The notes: generated from the sequence alone by a model not told the origin. A stretch of DNA of 52,868 bases from Clostridia bacterium (GCA_028684095.1 JAQUGQ010000012.1:1-52868); one strand, 5' to 3'; counted from the stretch's first letter, positions 19,124 to 27,530 are shown. A program made the numbers and translations.

Positions 19124-19711
19124 ATGAAAGAAATAAAAAATATAACAAAAATACTAAATGGTAATAATATAATTAAATTAATAGGTATAACAGCTATTAT
19201 AACTATTTTTTGTTGTATATCAATATATATACAACAAAAAGAAACAATCAATATAAAAATAAATGATAAAGAATTCAAAAGTGAATATGGGAAAATTGCA
19301 GTTTATTTAAGTGGAGCAGTAAATAGTCCAGGTATATATAATTTTAATAAGGGAGTTAGATTAGAAGAAGCTCTAAATATTATAGGAGGAATAAAACAAG
19401 AAGCAGATCTTTCAAAATTAAATTTATCAAAAGTATTATATGATTGCGAAAAAATTGTTATTCCATATATACAAGAAGAAAAAATAGAAATTGATACTAA
19501 AGAGAGTCAATCTGATTCAGAGAAAGTGAATATAAATGAAGCAACTGAAATTGAATTAATGACGTTATCTGGTATAGGTGAAATCACTGCTAAAAAAATA
19601 ATTGAATATAGAAAAAATGGAAATTTCGAAATAATTGAGGATATAAAGAAAGTACCTGGTATTGGAGATAGTAAATTTGATAAAATTAAGGATAAAATAG
19701 TGGTAGAATAA
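19124..19711 (+). CDS. ComEA-like DNA-binding protein
   Basis: The 195-residue protein has a membrane anchor (about 19-34), an SLBB-type domain (VYLSGAVNSPGIYNF onward, about 60-115) and a C-terminal helix-hairpin-helix pair (NINEATEIELMTLSGIGE and VPGIGDSKFDKI). That is the architecture of ComEA, the surface DNA receptor of natural transformation. Its usual partner comEC is not in this window, so a role in DNA uptake is plausible but unproven. A GAAAGGG ribosome site precedes the ATG. The unknown Cys-cluster gene follows 42 bases later. Confidence 0.85.
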   Translation: MKEIKNITKILNGNNIIKLIGITAIITIFCCISIYIQQKETINIKINDKEFKSEYGKIAVYLSGAVNSPGIYNFNKGVRLEEALNIIGGIKQEADLSKLNLSKVLYDCEKIVIPYIQEEKIEIDTKESQSDSEKVNINEATEIELMTLSGIGEITAKKIIEYRKNGNFEIIEDIKKVPGIGDSKFDKIKDKIVVE

Positions 19712-19753
19712 TATAATTAAATATAAAACATAAAATATATAGAGGTAAATAAT

Positions 19754-20392
19754 ATGAGATACTATTTATATTTAGACAAAGAATTTTTGAAGTCATTATT
19801 TGCTTCAGTTTCTGAAGTTGATTTTGATATTGAAATAATGGAATTTTCAGTACAAAAAGGTGAGACATTAACCAAAGATATTAATATAGCACCTAATGCG
19901 AATCAAATTTCAGGAAGAGCAAGTTGGCAGAAAAAAGATAAAGATTTAGATGATAAAAACGAATCTAGAAAACAGGTAACAAGTGGAGTTACTTTATTTG
20001 TAGGTGAAAAAAATACATATAATACAATTGTAGAAAGAAGATATATAAATATTGAAGATGTATCAGGAATAAAAAATCTTGCTTTTTATGATAAATTAGT
20101 AAAAAGACTAGAGGAAATGTGTAATAAAGAAGATTGTTTGTGTATTGAAAACGGAAAAATATGTCCTTGTAAATTAAAAAACTTATATACAGATATTGAT
20201 GATACACGATATCCAAAGAATAATCAATTTTTTTATATAAATAATAAATATATATGGATAGATAGCAATAATTTAGCAACAGACTTATTTTTTTTAAGCA
20301 CAATAACTTCAGAAGTAAAAGTTATTGGATTTACAATAAACAAAATAGATAATATAGATATTATTAAAGCTATAGCAATATTTATAGAATAA
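19754..20392 (+). CDS. unknown protein with central Cys cluster
   Basis: I do not recognise this 212-residue protein with confidence. Its opening (YLYLDKEFLKSLFASV) recalls DUF6414-like proteins, which is only an impression. The middle holds five cysteines in 17 residues (Cys123, 128, 130, 137, 139), suggesting a metal site. There is no signal peptide or membrane helix, so it is probably cytoplasmic. AGAGGT precedes the ATG. It is the last gene before a bidirectional terminator and may share a transcript with the ComEA-like gene. Confidence 0.5.
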   Translation: MRYYLYLDKEFLKSLFASVSEVDFDIEIMEFSVQKGETLTKDINIAPNANQISGRASWQKKDKDLDDKNESRKQVTSGVTLFVGEKNTYNTIVERRYINIEDVSGIKNLAFYDKLVKRLEEMCNKEDCLCIENGKICPCKLKNLYTDIDDTRYPKNNQFFYINNKYIWIDSNNLATDLFFLSTITSEVKVIGFTINKIDNIDIIKAIAIFIE

Positions 20393-20394
20393 AC

Positions 20395-20442
20395 AAATGA
20401 TATATGAACTATACTCCAAAAAGTAGAGTTCATATATCATTT
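20395..20442. terminator. bidirectional terminator
   Basis: AAATGATATATGAACT (20395-20410) pairs perfectly with AGTTCATATATCATTT (20427-20442). It separates two converging genes. The minus gene's stop codon overlaps the right arm. Confidence 0.8.
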
Positions 20443-21451
20443 ATTTATCTGTTATAATAAACGAATCCAAATTTTCTTTTACCATATTTATGAATTTTTC
20501 GGTTAAATCTTTATCTAACTGTGTATCTTTAACTTTGTTCAATTCATCTAAAGCAAATTGTATTGTTTTTACTTCTTTATATGATCTTTTTGTAGTAATT
20601 GCATCAAAAGAATCACAAATTGAAAGTATTTTGCATAAATAAGGTATATCATTTCCGGATATACCATTAGGATACCCTTTGCTATCAATTCTTTCATGAT
20701 GGCAATTCACTATTTCGCATACATCTTCAAAAATATCAGCAACTGATAAAATATTGGCACCAATAGTAGGGTGATATTTTATTGTTTCGTACTCATCATC
20801 TGTAAGAGTATCATTTTTAGTTAAAATATTATCAGATATCCCTATTTTACCAATATCATGAAATAATCCAGCAAGTTTTAATGTTTCTTTTTGTTTATTA
20901 TCTAAATTCAATACATCAGAAAATCTTAGTGCATATTCACAAACTCTTTTGGAATGTGCAGCAGTATAGTTGTCTTTAGCATCAACTGTTTTAAGTAGTA
21001 CATTTGCAAAATCTACCACATATTTTTCAAGTTGTATATTCATGTTTTTAATATTTCTAAGTTGATTTGTATATTTAATACCACTTTGTATAGTAAGTAT
21101 CAACTGATCAAATCTTGAGCTTTTTTCAAAATATGACTGTATATCTAAGTTTGTCATAGCATCTATTGAAGGTGCCAAGTCTTTATGAACAGACATCATT
21201 ATAATATATATTTCTTTGTCAAATTCTCTAACAAGTTCAACTACTCTATCTCCATTTACAGGTGACATTAAATAATTTACAATTAATATATCAAATGATC
21301 CGGATTTAAGGGCTTCTATAGCTGAAACTGGCTCTGTAAATGGGACTACAATATGATTATACTTAGATAGTATTATAGATAGCATATCCATCATAGATAT
21401 ATCATCATCAATAACCATTATTCTTGCTTTTTCAATAGGTTTATTCTCCAT
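20441..21451 (-). CDS. HD-GYP domain protein with degenerate receiver
   Basis: The 336-residue protein joins an N-terminal receiver-like domain (about 9-125) to a C-terminal HD-GYP domain (about 145-335), normally a cyclic-di-GMP phosphodiesterase. The HD-GYP part looks intact: His198-Asp199 in LFHDIGKIG, His251-His252 and Gly259-Tyr260-Pro261. The receiver keeps acidic Asp15-17, Ser87 and Lys110. The expected phospho-acceptor Asp is Asn59 (ILIVNYLMSP), so ordinary phosphorylation is unlikely. A GAGGTGC ribosome site and a promoter lie upstream. It diverges from the Tad-like operon, so a regulatory link is possible. Confidence 0.85.
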   Translation of the reverse strand: MENKPIEKARIMVIDDDISMMDMLSIILSKYNHIVVPFTEPVSAIEALKSGSFDILIVNYLMSPVNGDRVVELVREFDKEIYIIMMSVHKDLAPSIDAMTNLDIQSYFEKSSRFDQLILTIQSGIKYTNQLRNIKNMNIQLEKYVVDFANVLLKTVDAKDNYTAAHSKRVCEYALRFSDVLNLDNKQKETLKLAGLFHDIGKIGISDNILTKNDTLTDDEYETIKYHPTIGANILSVADIFEDVCEIVNCHHERIDSKGYPNGISGNDIPYLCKILSICDSFDAITTKRSYKEVKTIQFALDELNKVKDTQLDKDLTEKFINMVKENLDSFIITDK

Positions 21452-21471
21452 AATTGCACCTCTATATTTAG

Positions 21472-21500
21472 ATTATATCAAATAAAAGAATAAAAGACAA
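21472..21500 (-). promoter_or_regulatory. promoter of HD-GYP gene
   Basis: On the minus strand, TTGTCT (21500-21495), a 17-bp spacer and TATAAT (21477-21472). Confidence 0.65.
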
Positions 21501-21742
21501 TACTTTATTGTAATAAAAATATAAATATAATGATTATAAATAAACCTTAGGTTTATTTGGAAGGATATTGATTTAAATTTATATAGAAAGAGAAAGTAAT
21601 AAAAAAGCATGTCAAAATTTGTTATAATTAATTCGATTAATCATTATATATAAAATAGTTTTTAAATATAATAAAAATTACATAAATAGATATTACAACT
21701 TTTGTTGACATTATTTGTCGTACGATTTATGCAATAAAAGTA
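21501..21742. other. divergent spacer, non-coding
   Basis: This spacer between the HD-GYP gene and the Tad-like operon shows no coding signal. It holds a short hairpin (AAATAAACCT pairing with AGGTTTATTT near 21540-21558). Confidence 0.4.
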
Positions 21743-21771
21743 TTGACATTTAAAATCCTGTATGTTATATT
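21743..21771 (+). promoter_or_regulatory. promoter of the Tad-like operon
   Basis: TTGACA (21743-21748), a 17-bp spacer and TATATT (21766-21771). The strong ribosome site AAGGAGGTGA follows at 21787-21796. Confidence 0.75.
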
Positions 21772-21799
21772 ATTATCAATCCACTAAGGAGGTGATTAC

Positions 21800-22615
21800 A
21801 TTTATGCTCTAGTTCTTTTTATATTTTCTATATTTTTATCTTATTATATAATTTCATCCTATTATATTTCTACTAAGTCCAAATTTATTATTAGTAACAA
21901 ATATTTCAGTTCTATTAAATTTAATATTAGTTTTCTTGAATCAAATTTTACAAAACACAAAAATATTTTGAATAATTTGGGAAATCCGTATGGAATTAGT
22001 TTATTAAAATTTAATTTAATTAAATACATTATTTCACCATTAGTTTTTATTCTAGTTGCCTTTAGATCACATAATATAGTTTTATCATTAATTTATTCTT
22101 TATGCTTTTTTTATATTCCAAATTTTTTAATTTATATTTACACTAAAAATGAATCTGTAAAAATAATAAACGATATATCTGAAGTCTCAAATAATTTAAA
22201 GTTAGCACTTTCATGCAATATTCCTTTACATGAGTCATTAAAATATGTTAAAGATAATATTGAATATGCGAGATTTAAAGAAGGATTTAATATCTTTATA
22301 AATGATTATTTGTTGTATAACTTCAATATGATAAAAGCTATAGATAATTTCAAACTAAAATTTAATTCATATGAATTTAATATGTTCTTAAATATAATTC
22401 TTCAGGGAGACAGAGAAGGAAAAATAATAGAATCTTTAATAGTATTTTCAGAAACATTAGAGTTATCATATTTTAAATATTTAAAATACAAAGAAGTAAA
22501 AAGAATATTATTTGTTACATTGGCATCTATAATTTCTTTAATAAATATAATTATATTAGCAATATATCCTATAGCAACACAAATATCAGAGAATTTACAA
22601 AATATATTTAATTAG
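21800..22615 (+). CDS. GspF/TadC-like pilus platform protein with apparent ATT start
   Basis: GspF-type proteins are the inner-membrane platform of type II secretion, type IV pilus and Tad systems. The frame is open from 21788, but its first ATG, GTG or TTG is the TTG at 21968, which lacks a ribosome site. AAGGAGGTGA (21787-21796) is ideally spaced for ATT at 21800, giving a 271-residue protein with an N-terminal helix (about 2-22). A soluble GspF core and a C-terminal helix near 240-262 follow. The out-of-frame ATG at 21804 stops after two codons. Start use of AUU, as in infC, or a one-base error are the two readings. It is first in its operon. Confidence 0.6.
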   Translation: MYALVLFIFSIFLSYYIISSYYISTKSKFIISNKYFSSIKFNISFLESNFTKHKNILNNLGNPYGISLLKFNLIKYIISPLVFILVAFRSHNIVLSLIYSLCFFYIPNFLIYIYTKNESVKIINDISEVSNNLKLALSCNIPLHESLKYVKDNIEYARFKEGFNIFINDYLLYNFNMIKAIDNFKLKFNSYEFNMFLNIILQGDREGKIIESLIVFSETLELSYFKYLKYKEVKRILFVTLASIISLINIIILAIYPIATQISENLQNIFN

Positions 22616-22629
22616 AAAGGAAGTGTATA

Positions 22630-22866
22630 TTGAAAATGAATAAATTACAAAGGATTATACTTAAACTAAAAACAAAAGAACAAAATAGATTAAAAAATAA
22701 AAGAGGTGCTGAATTAGTAGAGAGTATATTAATGGTTGGAGTAGCTATAGCATTAATTGTAGTAGTGTTTTATCCTCAAATAATGCTTTTAATGAACGTT
22801 GGATTTAGTAATATGGAATCATGGTTTGTAGATGCATTAATAGAAATAGGACAACCAGTGATATAA
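22630..22866 (+). CDS. Flp-like prepilin
   Basis: This 78-residue protein has a basic leader of 26 residues and a prepilin-peptidase motif: cleavage expected after Gly26, before AELVE, with Glu31 at position +5. A continuous hydrophobic helix (about 32-50) follows and then a short tail. That is the layout of Flp-type pilins and type IV prepilins. The TTG at 22630 is 6 bases from AGGAAG and suits better than the ATG two codons later. The stop overlaps the next start as TAATG. It is probably the major fibre subunit of the system encoded here. Confidence 0.7.
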   Translation: MKMNKLQRIILKLKTKEQNRLKNKRGAELVESILMVGVAIALIVVVFYPQIMLLMNVGFSNMESWFVDALIEIGQPVI

Positions 22867-23525
22867 TGAAATTTAAAAGAAATATATATATTCTAATCAT
22901 AGCGATAGTTATATACTTTACTTTAATAGTGTTTTATAAAAAAGTTATTTTGAAAGATGAGTTTAATTATGTTTATGCTCTTAGTACAAATGTTTCTAGA
23001 GGTGACAAAGTTTTAGAATCAGGTTTAGTTAAAATTAAAATTTCTAGTAATATTTTAGACAAATATATGACTGTATATACAGGACAAGGATATTATAGAG
23101 ATGATTACTTAGAAGGATCTATAGTGCTTGAAGATATGATTTTATCAAATGATGAATATATTAATGCGGGAATAAATACTGAGATAATATCAATAAAATT
23201 AGATTCTGCTGAAGCTGCTGCATCTTATCAGATTGAAAAGGGAAGTGTAATAAATATCTTTTATTCAGCAAAATCATCTGAAATAGAAAGTGTATTTAAT
23301 AGTATAAATAAAGAAAGTGTTATTAGTAATAATTTAGAAAGTGGATATGTAACAATGAAGATTTTAGAAAATACTAAAATAATAAGTTGTTATGATAAAT
23401 ATGGAAATATAACAAAAACAGGAAATGTTGTTGAGACCATATTGGTAGAAGTATCTAAAGATGAAAGTATAAAAATAAATAATTTAAAAAATTATGGAAA
23501 ATTTAGTATTAGTATAATAAAGTAA
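22866..23525 (+). CDS. CpaB/RcpC-like SAF-domain protein
   Basis: The 219-residue protein has one N-terminal helix (about 7-24) and then a SAF-like region. Segments include RGDKVLESGLVKIKI, a LEGSIVLEDMILS motif and INAGINTEIISIKLD. This order matches CpaB/RcpC proteins of Tad (Flp) pilus loci, thought to act at the cell surface during pilus assembly. The ATG at 22866 overlaps the stop of the prepilin gene, so translation is coupled. A longer frame starting at 22821 lies inside the prepilin gene and is not credible. Confidence 0.7.
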   Translation: MKFKRNIYILIIAIVIYFTLIVFYKKVILKDEFNYVYALSTNVSRGDKVLESGLVKIKISSNILDKYMTVYTGQGYYRDDYLEGSIVLEDMILSNDEYINAGINTEIISIKLDSAEAAASYQIEKGSVINIFYSAKSSEIESVFNSINKESVISNNLESGYVTMKILENTKIISCYDKYGNITKTGNVVETILVEVSKDESIKINNLKNYGKFSISIIK

Positions 23526-23534
23526 GGAGGAATT

Positions 23535-23903
23535 ATGAATATTCTTTTTATATATAATCTAGAAAAAATAGAATTTAAAAATATATCTTTAAAAATCGAA
23601 GAAAGTATAAAAAATATAATGAAAGACACAATCATTAATATAGTTAGAAAAGATAAGGTAAGTTATAGATTAAAACCAGATATATATGTAATATTATCAG
23701 ATGATCACGATAAAGTAGCTGGATATTTTGAAAAGATAAAAGATAAAAACAAGTCTATAGTTTTAACTAATAATATATCAAGTTCAAATATTTTAAATAT
23801 AATTGAAAATACGAAGAACGTTTGTTATATGAAAAATGATATAGAAATATTGGTTAGAAAAATATATAATGTTTACATCGAAAGTAAAGAAAAATATGTA
23901 TAA
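23535..23903 (+). CDS. unknown small protein of the Tad-like operon
   Basis: The 122-residue soluble protein alternates beta strands and helices (MNILFIYN at the start, then KPDIYVILSDD and SIVLTNN). This resembles a receiver-like fold without the phosphorylation signature. Tad loci often encode TadZ/CpaE, whose N-terminal part is an atypical receiver, so a stand-alone relative is possible, but there is no motif to prove it and no P-loop ATPase part. AAGGAGG precedes the ATG. Its end overlaps the next gene by about 8 to 35 bases. Confidence 0.45.
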   Translation: MNILFIYNLEKIEFKNISLKIEESIKNIMKDTIINIVRKDKVSYRLKPDIYVILSDDHDKVAGYFEKIKDKNKSIVLTNNISSSNILNIIENTKNVCYMKNDIEILVRKIYNVYIESKEKYV

Positions 23904-24471
23904 GAGAATATGTATAATTTCTATTTTAGTAATTATTAGTACTTTTATTATTATTATATACCAAAATAATAATAAGAGTGATTTTGAATATACTCCGAAA
24001 AATATTAAAGAAAATATTAAAGAAAATATTAATTACTTTAATAATAACGTTTTAACTAACATAGATCAATTTGATAATTATTTTAGCGATAGATATGTGA
24101 TTATAAATAGCGGTGGATTAAGAATAGGTAAAAGCAAGAATGAGTTAGATAATGGTTATTACGATGTAGATCTGAGAGTAAAAGAAAAATATATTGAGTT
24201 ATATATAAATAAATTATTTAAAGAATTTGATATAAATGTAATATGCAATGAAGCTTATGTTAAAGAAATAACAGAGTATATTATAAAATTATTTAATTTT
24301 AAAATAGATGAAAAAGCTTTTTCTCAAGTGATTATAACAAATTATGAACTAATTAGAGATATAGACAGAAACAATGTGCAAAATGTGGATAAAACTATAT
24401 TAATAAATGACATAAATATAGTTATTACAGTATATGAAAATATGCTTGTACTGAAAATGGGTGATATATAG
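23869..24471 (+). CDS. unknown membrane-anchored protein of the Tad-like operon
   Basis: This 200-residue protein has one N-terminal helix (about 13-31) and an otherwise soluble, probably extracellular domain containing VIINSGGLRIGKS. No family is recognised. The start could be the ATG at 23869 or the one at 23896, because both have weak purine-rich sites upstream. Either start overlaps the previous gene. Its stop directly abuts the next start, so it belongs to the operon. Single-helix proteins of this kind in pilus loci are often minor subunits or assembly factors; that is inference. Confidence 0.45.
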   Translation: MFTSKVKKNMYKRICIISILVIISTFIIIIYQNNNKSDFEYTPKNIKENIKENINYFNNNVLTNIDQFDNYFSDRYVIINSGGLRIGKSKNELDNGYYDVDLRVKEKYIELYINKLFKEFDINVICNEAYVKEITEYIIKLFNFKIDEKAFSQVIITNYELIRDIDRNNVQNVDKTILINDINIVITVYENMLVLKMGDI

Positions 24472-26070
24472 ATGAATATTAAGTTTATTAGTAAAACACT
24501 AATTACAATTGTTTTTTTAATTACTGTAAGTCCTAATATATATGGAATATCAGATAATTTTAAGTTTGTAATAGATACAATTGGTATACCTAGATATAAT
24601 GTTTATTTAGAAGAAATAAACGAAGATATATATAATGCATATAATGTATTTGTATATTCTAATCCACAAGGTTTGCTATGGCATAATGAGCAAAGGTTTA
24701 AAAGTGTAGAAAATCTTGGTAAGTGGACAAGATATAACGGTTTATATAGAGGTATTGGAGAAAGAGGAGAGTATTATCTACTTGGCAGTAGCTATAGCGG
24801 ATCAGTTATAAGTAATGTATATTTTCCAGCAGATTTTCTTCCTGAAACTACTCCGGATAAATGGATATATTTAGTTACAAACAATGCATATGAATCATGG
24901 TTTAATAAAGGAATATATAAATACGAGGAACAATTAGAATATATGAAAAATGCAGATTTATTATTTGATCAGATTGATTATAATGCTGGAACTATTAATT
25001 CATATAACCTAGTTTCATATAATATATCTGTAAATAAAATTGGAATGAATAAAATGACTTTAAATACAGCATCCACATGGAAAACTAACGGAATTATAAC
25101 AGCAAGAAGATTAACAAATCTTTCACAAATACGTAATGCGATATTTGCTACTGCACCTATGTCGGCAAATGCCGATATATTATCAAGCATTATAGTAGAT
25201 GATAAATTTGTTATAAAATCAAATGAAGATAAAATTATAATACCTATAACAATATCAGGTGAAGCAATTAACTTAAGTAATTATGCAAAAGAAAAACATA
25301 TAAAGGAAATAACATCAATTCTTTATATAAATAATAAAGAAATAACAAGAGTAAGTGGCAGTAAAACTGTAAAAGTGGACAAAAATATATTGTTTACAGT
25401 TTCTAGAGAAAATTATCAAATTCCAAATACTTATCCCATAGATATAAAGGTGAAAAGTTACCTTTATACAGAGTTTAGCATTGATGGTTTAATGCAACAT
25501 GAAATTAAAAAACGTATAAATGTGCAGGTGATAGAAAAAGAAGTGATTCCAATAAATAATATTAAACTATCAGTGTTGGAAAAAAGTGATAATAATTTAG
25601 TTGTAAGACCACTTGTTAAAACATTAAATACAACAAATTCGGATTCTGAAGGCATAATTGAAGCGGGTAAATATTTAGCTATTAGATTAGATAAAAACAT
25701 TGATATCTTAAATGTCAAATGTTATATCAATAATATTGAAACTGATTATCAGCAAATATATACAGGTGATAAATATATTGTTTTAAAAATATGTATTGAT
25801 GAAAAATTAAGTAATACAATTAAAAGTTGGAACTATTTAAGAGAGAAAACTAAAAACTATTTTGATATAAAGTTTTCTGAAATTGGTGAAAGAATTTCTA
25901 ATCCTAACATCCTAAAAATAATATATAATTCTAATTACACTAAGTTATTAAAGTTTGATAGTATAGATAAATATAGTAATAATATAAATTTTTCTTTTGA
26001 AAATAATGTTTTGAACAGTGAAGAAATTAAAAATAGTATATCAATAGAAGATTGGATTATAGATGAATAA
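24472..26070 (+). CDS. large secreted protein of the Tad-like operon, unknown
   Basis: The 532-residue protein has a clear signal peptide (about 1-25, ending NIYG) and no later membrane helix, so it should be exported. The mature part is rich in Tyr, Asn, Ile and Trp at the start (for example WHNEQRF and KWTRYNGLYRGIGERG). It continues with beta-rich segments that could be Ig-like. I find no enzymatic motif and no LPXTG anchor. It starts immediately after the previous stop and overlaps the next gene by 8 bases. Position suggests a pilus-associated adhesin or surface factor, which is inference. Confidence 0.5.
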   Translation: MNIKFISKTLITIVFLITVSPNIYGISDNFKFVIDTIGIPRYNVYLEEINEDIYNAYNVFVYSNPQGLLWHNEQRFKSVENLGKWTRYNGLYRGIGERGEYYLLGSSYSGSVISNVYFPADFLPETTPDKWIYLVTNNAYESWFNKGIYKYEEQLEYMKNADLLFDQIDYNAGTINSYNLVSYNISVNKIGMNKMTLNTASTWKTNGIITARRLTNLSQIRNAIFATAPMSANADILSSIIVDDKFVIKSNEDKIIIPITISGEAINLSNYAKEKHIKEITSILYINNKEITRVSGSKTVKVDKNILFTVSRENYQIPNTYPIDIKVKSYLYTEFSIDGLMQHEIKKRINVQVIEKEVIPINNIKLSVLEKSDNNLVVRPLVKTLNTTNSDSEGIIEAGKYLAIRLDKNIDILNVKCYINNIETDYQQIYTGDKYIVLKICIDEKLSNTIKSWNYLREKTKNYFDIKFSEIGERISNPNILKIIYNSNYTKLLKFDSIDKYSNNINFSFENNVLNSEEIKNSISIEDWIIDE

Positions 26071-26485
26071 TAAAAAAGGTAGCATTGAAATATTTATATT
26101 AACTATAACTTTAATGATGATGTTTATAATATTAACAATTATATTTTTACTTTATGTTCAAATAAATTCTTGTGTATTTAATGTTAAAAGTGATTTATTT
26201 TATATAGCACAAAATGCATACTTAGCAGTTGATTATAAAGAATTAGCTTATTCAGATTATGAAATAAATGAACCGATGCTTAAAGAAAAAATAATTCTGT
26301 TATTACACCTTAATTATCCTAATTATAATTTTCATATAAATGAGATAAAATACGAACATGTAAGTAAAAGTGTATTAATAGACATAAATTTGTTGATACA
26401 GCCTATAGTTTTAAATAATTTAATTAAAATTTTTAGTTTAAATATCAAAGAAAATGTAAAATTAAAATTAATGGAGGTAAAATGA
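26063..26485 (+). CDS. TadE-like pseudopilin
   Basis: The 140-residue protein has a very short leader (MNNKKG) and a long hydrophobic helix (about 10-33), followed by a soluble domain. This is the layout of TadE-type pseudopilins. A prepilin-peptidase cut after Gly6 is possible, but the glutamate is at +3 (SIE) rather than the usual +5. It overlaps both neighbours by a few bases (ATGA type), showing translational coupling. A structurally similar gene follows at once, as in tadE-tadF pairs. Confidence 0.55.
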   Translation: MNNKKGSIEIFILTITLMMMFIILTIIFLLYVQINSCVFNVKSDLFYIAQNAYLAVDYKELAYSDYEINEPMLKEKIILLLHLNYPNYNFHINEIKYEHVSKSVLIDINLLIQPIVLNNLIKIFSLNIKENVKLKLMEVK

Positions 26486-26901
26486 ATAATATAAGATATA
26501 AAAATGGTAATAGTGTAATTACAATACCAATCGTATTAGTCATATCAATCTTTATGATAATAATTATAGGAACATATATAATAAACTCTATAATACCTTT
26601 TATATACCATCAAAAACTAATTACTTTAGCAAATAAATATATGTTTGTAATTGAAAAATTTGGATATCTTACAGAGGAAGAAAAAAAGTTACTGGAGTAT
26701 GATTTAAATGATTCTGGATTTAATATATCTAAAATAACATTAAAGTATCCAAATGAATTGAAAAAATATGGAGAATTAATTGAGTTTGAAATTGATTATA
26801 TATTGGTTTTGAAGACTCCTACAATATCTAACGGAACATATAATTTGATAGAAAAAGAAACTATTTTAAAAGTAAGAAAAAATAGTTTCTCAAAAATATG
26901 A
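26482..26901 (+). CDS. TadE/DUF4320-like pseudopilin
   Basis: The 139-residue protein repeats the plan of the gene before it: a short polar leader (MNNIRYKNG), a long hydrophobic helix (about 11-38) and a soluble C-terminal domain. This matches TadE/TadF-like or DUF4320-like minor pseudopilins. It starts inside the end of the previous gene (ATGA overlap) with TGGAGG upstream. It is the last gene of the operon. Its stop lies two bases from the stop of the converging mecA-like gene, with no terminator hairpin between them. Confidence 0.5.
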   Translation: MNNIRYKNGNSVITIPIVLVISIFMIIIIGTYIINSIIPFIYHQKLITLANKYMFVIEKFGYLTEEEKKLLEYDLNDSGFNISKITLKYPNELKKYGELIEFEIDYILVLKTPTISNGTYNLIEKETILKVRKNSFSKI

Positions 26902-26903
26902 CT

Positions 26904-27530
26904 TTAAATTTTTGTTAGTAATTGAAGTGCTTTATCAGAGATAATAAGTTTAGATTTCTCTTTTAAAGATATCTCATATAATTCTGATGTATAGTTGTAT
27001 GAACAAAATTCAGTTATTATAGAATATGTTTTTAAAAATTTTTGATTTTTAATTGAATATTTACTAAATATCAAAAAATATCTACTATCAATCATATATA
27101 AACTACTTTTACCTAGAAATGATTTGTTTTTCTTTAATACATCACACATGTCTAAAAGATTATCTAGACATTCAAATGAAAATATATTAAAGTTTATAGT
27201 ATAAATCAAATTACCCAAAGGTTTCCTAATGTTTTTTTTATTAAATCTTTCATCGAGTAAATTATATTTTGTAAGATCTGGGAAATCATCTATTTTGGTT
27301 ATTGTAACTGTAAAATAATCATTATTATCAGTTGCAGCTTCAACAAACAATTGAGCATGCTCAAAAATAAATGATGATTCTAAATTAGATTCTTCAATAA
27401 GTTCTAAAAAAAGTTGTTTAGCTCTAACAGTATCTTTTTCAAGATCTTTCAAAGATATATGTCTTTGAGCTAACTCATCTATACTTAAAGTTATTTTAAC
27501 TTTATTTTCATTGATTTTCTCTACTTTCAA
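26904..27530 (-). CDS. MecA-like adaptor protein
   Basis: MecA adaptors bring substrates to the ClpC-ClpP protease. The 208-residue protein opens with MKVEKINENKVKITLSIDEL, the family's characteristic start, and a second domain of about 80 residues begins near residue 110 (NLIYTINFNIFSFECLDNLLDMC). The middle is acidic but shorter than in Bacillus MecA. The start is TTG at 27530 with AAAGGAGGTAAC upstream and a consensus promoter. Targets cannot be inferred. The ComEA-like gene is nearby, but no competence regulator is in view. Confidence 0.78.
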   Translation of the reverse strand: MKVEKINENKVKITLSIDELAQRHISLKDLEKDTVRAKQLFLELIEESNLESSFIFEHAQLFVEAATDNNDYFTVTITKIDDFPDLTKYNLLDERFNKKNIRKPLGNLIYTINFNIFSFECLDNLLDMCDVLKKNKSFLGKSSLYMIDSRYFLIFSKYSIKNQKFLKTYSIITEFCSYNYTSELYEISLKEKSKLIISDKALQLLTKI

